Source: Paenibacillus antri
GTDB taxonomy: Bacteria > Bacillota > Bacilli > Paenibacillales > YIM-B00363
Reading direction: 5' to 3'
NCBI RefSeq assembly: GCF_005765165.1
Contig: NZ_VCIW01000038.1
Location: 1-32,336 of the forward strand
DNA: 32,336 nt
The notes under the pieces were generated by a model that saw only the letters and a list, made by a program, of their open reading frames with translations, was not told where the DNA came from and did not search any database. Shown here one piece after another: positions 28,275 to 32,336 of the stretch (its first letter is position 1; each line of letters starts with the position of its first letter). The translations under genes were made by a program, and so were the position numbers.

Positions 28275-28955
28275 TTACAACGACTCTTCCTCTTCCTTCT
28301 TCTTCTTCTCTTCCTCTTCTTTCTTCTTCTTCTCCTCTTCCTCGGCGGAAGCGGTCGCCTTCGCGCCCTTCTCGGCGTCGGACTTAGGTTTGGAGTGTTC
28401 CTCCAGCGCCCGCGTCATCAGCTTGAGCATGTCCTGTTGGAACAACGGCGTCTGGATCGATTCCTTCATGATCGTGATGATTTGCTGGCGGTACTCGGCG
28501 CTCTTCATCGTCTGAAGCATCAGCGCTTGGATTTGCGGATCCTTCATGATGTCAATCATCTGTTGCTGGTATTCCGGGTCCTTCATCAATTCCTTCTGAA
28601 TTTTCTTGTTTTCCGTCGTGATCGCGCGGGCGAAGTCGCCGGCGAATTTCGGGTCGATCATCGTCTCCTTGAGCGCCGCGGCGTACGCAGGGTCGCTCAT
28701 GACCTCTTTGACGGCGAGCTGCAGCTGCTGTCCTTGCCCGGTGTTTAAAATCTGCAGCTGTTGGAAATCCGCCGCTTCGACTTCCTTGGACGCTTCCTTA
28801 ATCGCCTTCTGGCCGTCTTCCGTCTTGAGGATGTCGACGACCATCGTCTTGACTTCGTTATAATTCACTTGAGCGGACTGCTGCTGGTCTTGTCCGCAGG
28901 ACGTCAACACGGCAAGCGCGGCGACGGCCGCCGCGCAGGTTACCCAACGTTTCAT
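28275..28955 (-). CDS. gerD: Spore germination lipoprotein GerD
   Basis: The product is 226 residues. A signal peptide ends in the lipobox LTSC with C20 as the lipidated residue. The middle (about 30-190) is helical, with repeated D-P-[EQ]/M-rich segments such as DPEYQQQMIDIMKDPQIQAL, as in GerD. The protein is needed for clustering of germinant receptors in the spore inner membrane (B. subtilis). The last ~30 residues are almost only Glu and Lys and look disordered. GGGGAGG precedes the ATG. It is convergent with salA and divergent from kbaA, with a probable sigma-G promoter. Confidence 0.92.
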   Translation of the reverse strand: MKRWVTCAAAVAALAVLTSCGQDQQQSAQVNYNEVKTMVVDILKTEDGQKAIKEASKEVEAADFQQLQILNTGQGQQLQLAVKEVMSDPAYAAALKETMIDPKFAGDFARAITTENKKIQKELMKDPEYQQQMIDIMKDPQIQALMLQTMKSAEYRQQIITIMKESIQTPLFQQDMLKLMTRALEEHSKPKSDAEKGAKATASAEEEEKKKKEEEEKKKKEEEESL

Positions 28956-28986
28956 CGCGCTTCTGCCTCCCCGATTCGGTTTGTCA

Positions 28987-29017
28987 TAGTATTTGATTCG
29001 GAAGGTCGCTTTATGAA
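28987..29017 (-). promoter_or_regulatory. Candidate sigma-G promoter of gerD
   Basis: Read on the minus strand, TTCATA (29012-29017) and AATACTA (28987-28993) are 18 bases apart. Sigma-G elements are TGMATA and CATAMTA, so the match is 5/6 and 6/7. B. subtilis gerD is a forespore sigma-G gene, which supports the call. Confidence 0.65.
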
Positions 29018-29026
29018 GCGGAGCGG

Positions 29027-29056
29027 TTGGCTTTTTTTGACGCGTTTCTATACAAT
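29027..29056 (+). promoter_or_regulatory. Promoter of kbaA
   Basis: TTGGCT (29027-29032) and TACAAT (29051-29056) are 18 bases apart, 52 bases ahead of kbaA. Its -35 end lies about 10 bases from the -35 of the divergent gerD promoter. Confidence 0.5.
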
Positions 29057-29107
29057 TAGGGCAGGCGCGAATCGCGTCGCAACAGGAAAATCGGAGGTTT
29101 CGGACTT

Positions 29108-29725
29108 ATGAATTTGGGAAAATGGATTTCGCTGTTTCTCTCCACGCTCGGGATCGGAATCGGGGCCGCCCTCGTCGTCGGCGCGTTCGTCTTTATGATC
29201 AACCCGGAGGTGACCCCTTCGACGATGGGCGTCGAAGGCATCTTGTTTAACGTGATCCAAACCGTGACCGTCGGCGCGCTGTTGGGCGCTTTCAGCCATA
29301 TGGGCTTCTTCGCGTACTTAACCGTGAACCTGTTCGCTCAGGGCATTTTCAAAAATAAGCTGTTATGGACGTACGTCCAAGTGTTCTTCATCGTCGTCGT
29401 GTCGGGGTATGCGGCGATGCTGCGCGTGCCGGAAGGGGAGAACATGCTGCCGTATTTCGTCCTGCCGGGGCTCGTCGTGATCGGGGGTTATTTCGTGGCG
29501 CGTCGGAAGGCGGCGGAGACGAATCGGAAGTCGTTCGTGCCGACGATGTTTTTCATGACGGCCGTGACGCTGCTCGAAGCGGTGCCCGCGCTGCAGCAGT
29601 TCAATGCGTACGGCACCGTCATGATGGTACTGCCGCTGTTCCTGTGCAACGCTTGGCAAATTCTTCGTTTGCATAAAATTCTGACGCCCGTCGCAACGGG
29701 AGAGCCGGCCGGACGCGCGTCGTAA
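29108..29725 (+). CDS. kbaA: KinB-signalling pathway activation protein KbaA
   Basis: The product is 205 residues with about six hydrophobic segments, starting MNLGKWISLFLSTLGIGIGA. The segment VGALLGAFSHMGFFAYLTVN and the C-terminal FLCNAWQILRLHKIL are what I remember of KbaA. In B. subtilis KbaA activates the sensor kinase KinB, which feeds the phosphorelay to Spo0A at the start of sporulation. GGAGGT is 8 bases upstream of the ATG. Its place between gerD and pdaB supports the assignment. Whether kinB is present elsewhere cannot be seen. Confidence 0.88.
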   Translation: MNLGKWISLFLSTLGIGIGAALVVGAFVFMINPEVTPSTMGVEGILFNVIQTVTVGALLGAFSHMGFFAYLTVNLFAQGIFKNKLLWTYVQVFFIVVVSGYAAMLRVPEGENMLPYFVLPGLVVIGGYFVARRKAAETNRKSFVPTMFFMTAVTLLEAVPALQQFNAYGTVMMVLPLFLCNAWQILRLHKILTPVATGEPAGRAS

Positions 29726-29757
29726 CGCTGCGACCGGCCGGCTCCGGGCCGTTCCTA

Positions 29758-30570
29758 TTACGTTGTCGACGGAGCGGGAGCCGTCGAGGTCGGCGGGTTC
29801 TTCTGCTGCTCCTGCGCTTTATTCCCCTTCACGTCGGTACCGCTGATCAGCTCGGTGACCGTCGCGAACGAGTACCCTTTGGCGCGGAGCTCGTCGATGA
29901 TCGCCGGCAGCGCTTCATGCGTCTGCTTGACGGAGTCGCTTGCGTGCATCAGCACGATGTCGCCGGGATGGGCGCGGGAGACGACGGTGCTGACGATGCG
30001 GTCGACCCCCGGATTCGTCCAGTCCTTGGAGTCGGTGTCCCACTGGATCGTCTTATAACCGAGCTCGTTCGCGATTTTCAGGACGCGCTTGTCGAAGTCT
30101 CCGTTCGGCAGTCTGAGCAGGGTAGGCGGCTTACCCGTCACCTGGGACAACACGGTGTGCGCCGTCCGGATTTGCTTGCGGATTTCCTCGTCCGTCATCT
30201 GGCTGTAATTGTCGTGCTTATGCCCGTGGCTGCCGATCTCGTAGCCGGCGTCTATGATCTTCTTGACGATGTCGGGATGCGCTTCGCTCCATGGGGCGGA
30301 GAGGAAGAATGTCGCTTTCTTCACCCCTTTTTGCTGCAGCACGTCGATGATGGGCTCCGCGCGCGTCTCGCCCCAGCTGATATCGAACGTCAGCGCAAGC
30401 ACTTTCTGGTCCGTATCGACTTTATAGATGGCGGCAGGGCCCTCATCCGCTTTGAAGACGGTAATATTGCCCCGCTCCGCGTAGATGACGCCGACGGTAA
30501 AGACGGCGGCCAACATCATGATGAGGTAATGCTTGAGCTTCTTCCCGTTGAGCACATAAAATACATTCAC
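29758..30570 (-). CDS. pdaB: Sporulation polysaccharide deacetylase-like protein PdaB
   Basis: The product is 270 residues, starting at GTG with AAAGGAGG 8 bases upstream. It has one membrane segment (~14-30) and a NodB-type domain (about 55-240). D63 of motif 1 is present, but the next residue is Ile (TFDISWG instead of TFDDGP), as in the PdaB family. The metal-binding H115 and H119 (SHGHKHD) are kept, as are RLPNG and LMHAS. B. subtilis PdaB is needed to maintain spores late in development, though its enzyme activity is doubtful. A Gln/Pro/Thr-rich tail follows. It is convergent with kbaA. Confidence 0.93.
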   Translation of the reverse strand: MNVFYVLNGKKLKHYLIMMLAAVFTVGVIYAERGNITVFKADEGPAAIYKVDTDQKVLALTFDISWGETRAEPIIDVLQQKGVKKATFFLSAPWSEAHPDIVKKIIDAGYEIGSHGHKHDNYSQMTDEEIRKQIRTAHTVLSQVTGKPPTLLRLPNGDFDKRVLKIANELGYKTIQWDTDSKDWTNPGVDRIVSTVVSRAHPGDIVLMHASDSVKQTHEALPAIIDELRAKGYSFATVTELISGTDVKGNKAQEQQKNPPTSTAPAPSTT

Positions 30571-30649
30571 TGATAGGTCCTCCTTTGGCCACTAGTGACA
30601 CGTCCCCCGCGGACTGGCGCGAACGACTTGTTTTCTTTGGGTTTGTACA

Positions 30650-30678
30650 TGTGTATGACGAGGGGAGACAAGTTATGC
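30650..30678 (-). promoter_or_regulatory. Candidate sigma-E-like promoter of pdaB
   Basis: On the minus strand, GCATAAC (30672-30678) and CATACACA (30650-30657) are 14 bases apart. They resemble sigma-E elements KMATATT and CATACANT with a few mismatches. It lies 80 bases before the pdaB start and overlaps the region upstream of the spoIIM-like gene. Confidence 0.5.
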
Positions 30679-30712
30679 TACCCCCTTCGGACAAGAAAAG
30701 GAGAGACGCCCG

Positions 30713-31327
30713 ATGAGTTTGCAAACCATGAAAGCTTTCGCGAAAGACTTAGCGGCGATCCGGTGGTATTTCGCGGTCAGCGTCGCGCTGTTCTTCGTCG
30801 GCGTCGCCTTCGGGGCCGGCAGCGAAGGGCTGAACGCGTATTTGGAAAGCCAGATCGAGCCGATGCGAGGCGTCGCCGAACGGTTGGACGCCACCGCGAA
30901 TCCGCAAGTGTGGATGTTCTTATTCATCTTCATCAATAACTTCGTGAAATCGCTGTTCGTCGTCTTCTTGGGGGCGTTGTTCGGGCTGTTCCCGTTGTTC
31001 TTCCTGCTGACGAACGGCATGATTCTAGGTTACGTCGCCGCCGTAGCGGGGGATTCAGGGGCGAACGTCTTTTCCTTGATCGTCCGCGGCATCCTGCCTC
31101 ACGGCTTGCTCGAGATTACCGCGATCTTGATCGCGGCCGCCTATGGCCTCAAGTACGGCGCGCTCGTCTTCGCGGAGCTGGTTCGCGCGTTCCGGGGCGG
31201 CGGTTCTTCCGCGTCGCTGAAGGCGTTCCACGGCACGTTCGGGCGGTTGATCGCATTCCTGTTTTTCGCGCTGCTGGTCGCCGCGTTCATTGAAAGCACG
31301 ATCACGTATTTCTTGGTCCGTGGTTAA
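30713..31327 (+). CDS. SpoIIM-like (stage II sporulation protein M family) membrane protein
   Basis: The product is 204 residues with about five hydrophobic segments. Typical SpoIIM-family features are FIFINNFVKSLFVVFLGALF, FPLFFLLTNGMILGYVAAVA and GILPHGLLEITAILIAAAYG. SpoIIM with SpoIID and SpoIIP drives engulfment in sporulation; more distant family members exist in bacteria that do not sporulate. I cannot tell whether this is the engulfment protein itself or a paralogue, since spoIIM in Bacillus lies elsewhere. GGAGAG precedes the ATG. No terminator is seen after it. Confidence 0.78.
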   Translation: MSLQTMKAFAKDLAAIRWYFAVSVALFFVGVAFGAGSEGLNAYLESQIEPMRGVAERLDATANPQVWMFLFIFINNFVKSLFVVFLGALFGLFPLFFLLTNGMILGYVAAVAGDSGANVFSLIVRGILPHGLLEITAILIAAAYGLKYGALVFAELVRAFRGGGSSASLKAFHGTFGRLIAFLFFALLVAAFIESTITYFLVRG

Positions 31328-31462
31328 AAATGGCCGAAATGGTGAATAACAAAAACAGGACGAGACAAGCGTCCGGCTCGCACCATTACCCATTACCCAG
31401 AAGCATTTCCTTCGTTGCCGTAGTGAACATCTAAGAATTCGCAAGGAGGCCGTCCGCGGAAC

Positions 31463-31681
31463 ATGTTAGGAATATTGTTTAACGACCGGGAATGCCGGGA
31501 GCTCGATTACGTGTTGCGCAAAGAGTTGGACGAAATGCTGCTCGATCTGCGGGATACGCGCATCGACGGAGACATGAAGACGGCGATCGAAAACCGATAT
31601 AAGGTCATCTTTCGCATGTATGCGCGATTAGCGTCGCCTAAGGATCTATCCAGGTATGCTTTGAATCGGAAGACGAAATAA
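31463..31681 (+). CDS. Small protein of unknown function
   Basis: 72 residues, MLGILFNDRECRELDYVLRK followed by ELDEMLLDLRDTRIDGDMKT and a basic end. The protein is charged and helical, with no membrane segment. AAGGAGG (31444-31450) is 12 bases upstream, and a terminator-like hairpin follows, both supporting a real gene. I do not recognise a family. It is the last gene before the rRNA promoters. Confidence 0.6.
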   Translation: MLGILFNDRECRELDYVLRKELDEMLLDLRDTRIDGDMKTAIENRYKVIFRMYARLASPKDLSRYALNRKTK

Positions 31682-31706
31682 CCACTCGACGACGTCGGGT
31701 GGTTTT
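31679..31706 (+). terminator. Probable terminator after the small protein gene
   Basis: AACCACTCGA (from 31683) can pair with TCGGGTGGTT around ACGACG-type loop sequence, with one mismatch, followed by TTTTAT. It is short but well placed directly after the stop codon. Confidence 0.6.
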
Positions 31707-31748
31707 ATAGTCTCTAGAGGGACTTCGGAAAATGATTTACGAAAAGTG

Positions 31749-31777
31749 TTGACACTTCTCTCTCGATGTGATAAATT
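31749..31777 (+). promoter_or_regulatory. rRNA operon promoter P1
   Basis: TTGACA (31749-31754) and TAAATT (31772-31777) are separated by 17 bases. The region 31682-32021 holds no gene; it contains the two rRNA promoters, a boxA-like element and a hairpin. Confidence 0.8.
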
Positions 31778-31846
31778 ATTTCTCGCTGTCCCGAAAGCAT
31801 CGGCGAGCTCGAAAGAGCAAACCAAACATTGCCAAGGAATAAAGGC

Positions 31847-31875
31847 TTGCAATGAATGGGCGGATGTGATAGGAT
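31847..31875 (+). promoter_or_regulatory. rRNA operon promoter P2
   Basis: TTGCAA (31847-31852) and TAGGAT (31870-31875) are 17 bases apart, 98 bases downstream of P1. Tandem P1/P2 promoters are usual for Bacillus rRNA operons. Confidence 0.65.
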
Positions 31876-31917
31876 ATAAAAGTCGCCGTTAAAACGGATG
31901 ACAATAAGCAATCAGCT

Positions 31918-31937
31918 TGTTCCTTGAAAACTGAACA
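31918..31937 (+). promoter_or_regulatory. boxA-like antitermination element
   Basis: TGTTCCTTGAAAACTGAACA matches the leader element conserved in Bacillus rRNA operons, where NusB and S10 bind to allow antitermination. Confidence 0.7.
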
Positions 31938-31954
31938 ACGAGCGCATACGCGCT

Positions 31955-31970
31955 GTGAGCTTCGGCTCAC
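31955..31970 (+). other. UUCG-capped hairpin in the 16S leader
   Basis: GTGAGC (31955-31960), loop TTCG, GCTCAC (31965-31970). The C(UUCG)G closing makes it very stable. It lies about 50 bases before 16S rRNA and is probably part of rRNA processing. Confidence 0.6.
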
Positions 31971-32021
31971 GGCAAATGTTTTAAAGCTAGCTTGTAATGA
32001 GCGCAGCATATTGAACTACCC

Positions 32022-32336
<315 letters not shown>

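Overview
The window is chromosomal DNA of a spore-forming, moderately GC-rich Firmicute. It is most likely a member of the Paenibacillaceae (Paenibacillus/Cohnella-like). This rests on the Bacillus-type S10-spc-alpha ribosomal gene order, the rRNA sequences, strong GGAGG ribosome binding sites, and a block of sporulation genes (cwlD, salA, gerD, kbaA, pdaB) in the same order as I recall from Bacillus subtilis. I ran no database search, so family names come from recognising motifs.

Layout. (1) 1-380: the 3' end of a 23S rRNA, a complete 5S rRNA and an rRNA terminator, on the + strand. (2) 462-5009, minus strand: a 1515-residue protein made almost entirely of decapeptide repeats, with a C-terminal domain resembling a phage tail-fibre tip. 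It contains a 201-bp tandem array with eight cores at exactly constant spacing. This is the most unusual object in the window. (3) 5154-20576, + strand: a promoter and structured leader, then rpsJ-rplC-rplD-rplW-rplB-rpsS-rplV-rpsC-rplP-rpmC-rpsQ-rplN-rplX-rplE-rpsN-rpsH-rplF-rplR-rpsE-rpmD-rplO-secY-adk-map-KOW protein-infA-rpmJ-rpsM-rpsK-rpoA-rplQ, ending at an intrinsic terminator. (4) 20621-22520: truA, then rplM-rpsI with their own promoter and structured leader. (5) 22535-26072: an inserted block holding an MFS exporter and the sulfate assimilation pair cysH-sat. (6) 26084-31681: the sporulation/germination block cwlD, salA, gerD (minus), kbaA, pdaB (minus), a SpoIIM-like membrane protein and a small unknown gene. 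(7) 31749-32336: the promoters, leader and first ~315 bases of 16S rRNA of the next rRNA operon.

The core genes make ribosomal proteins, the SecY translocon, adenylate kinase, methionine aminopeptidase, IF-1 and the RNA polymerase alpha subunit. Several starts are not ATG, and several genes overlap or abut (rplD/rplW, rplP/rpmC, rplO/secY, adk/map, KOW gene/infA). The whole 31-kb island lies between two rRNA operons in direct orientation. Two departures from the B. subtilis order stand out. The str operon (rpsL-rpsG-fusA-tuf) is not upstream of rpsJ, its place being taken by the repeat-protein gene and an rRNA operon. The ECF transporter genes normally between rplQ and truA are absent. Possible new biology is concentrated in the repeat-fibre protein, a 19-codon open frame overlapping the rpoA start, and the rpsJ and rplM leaders.
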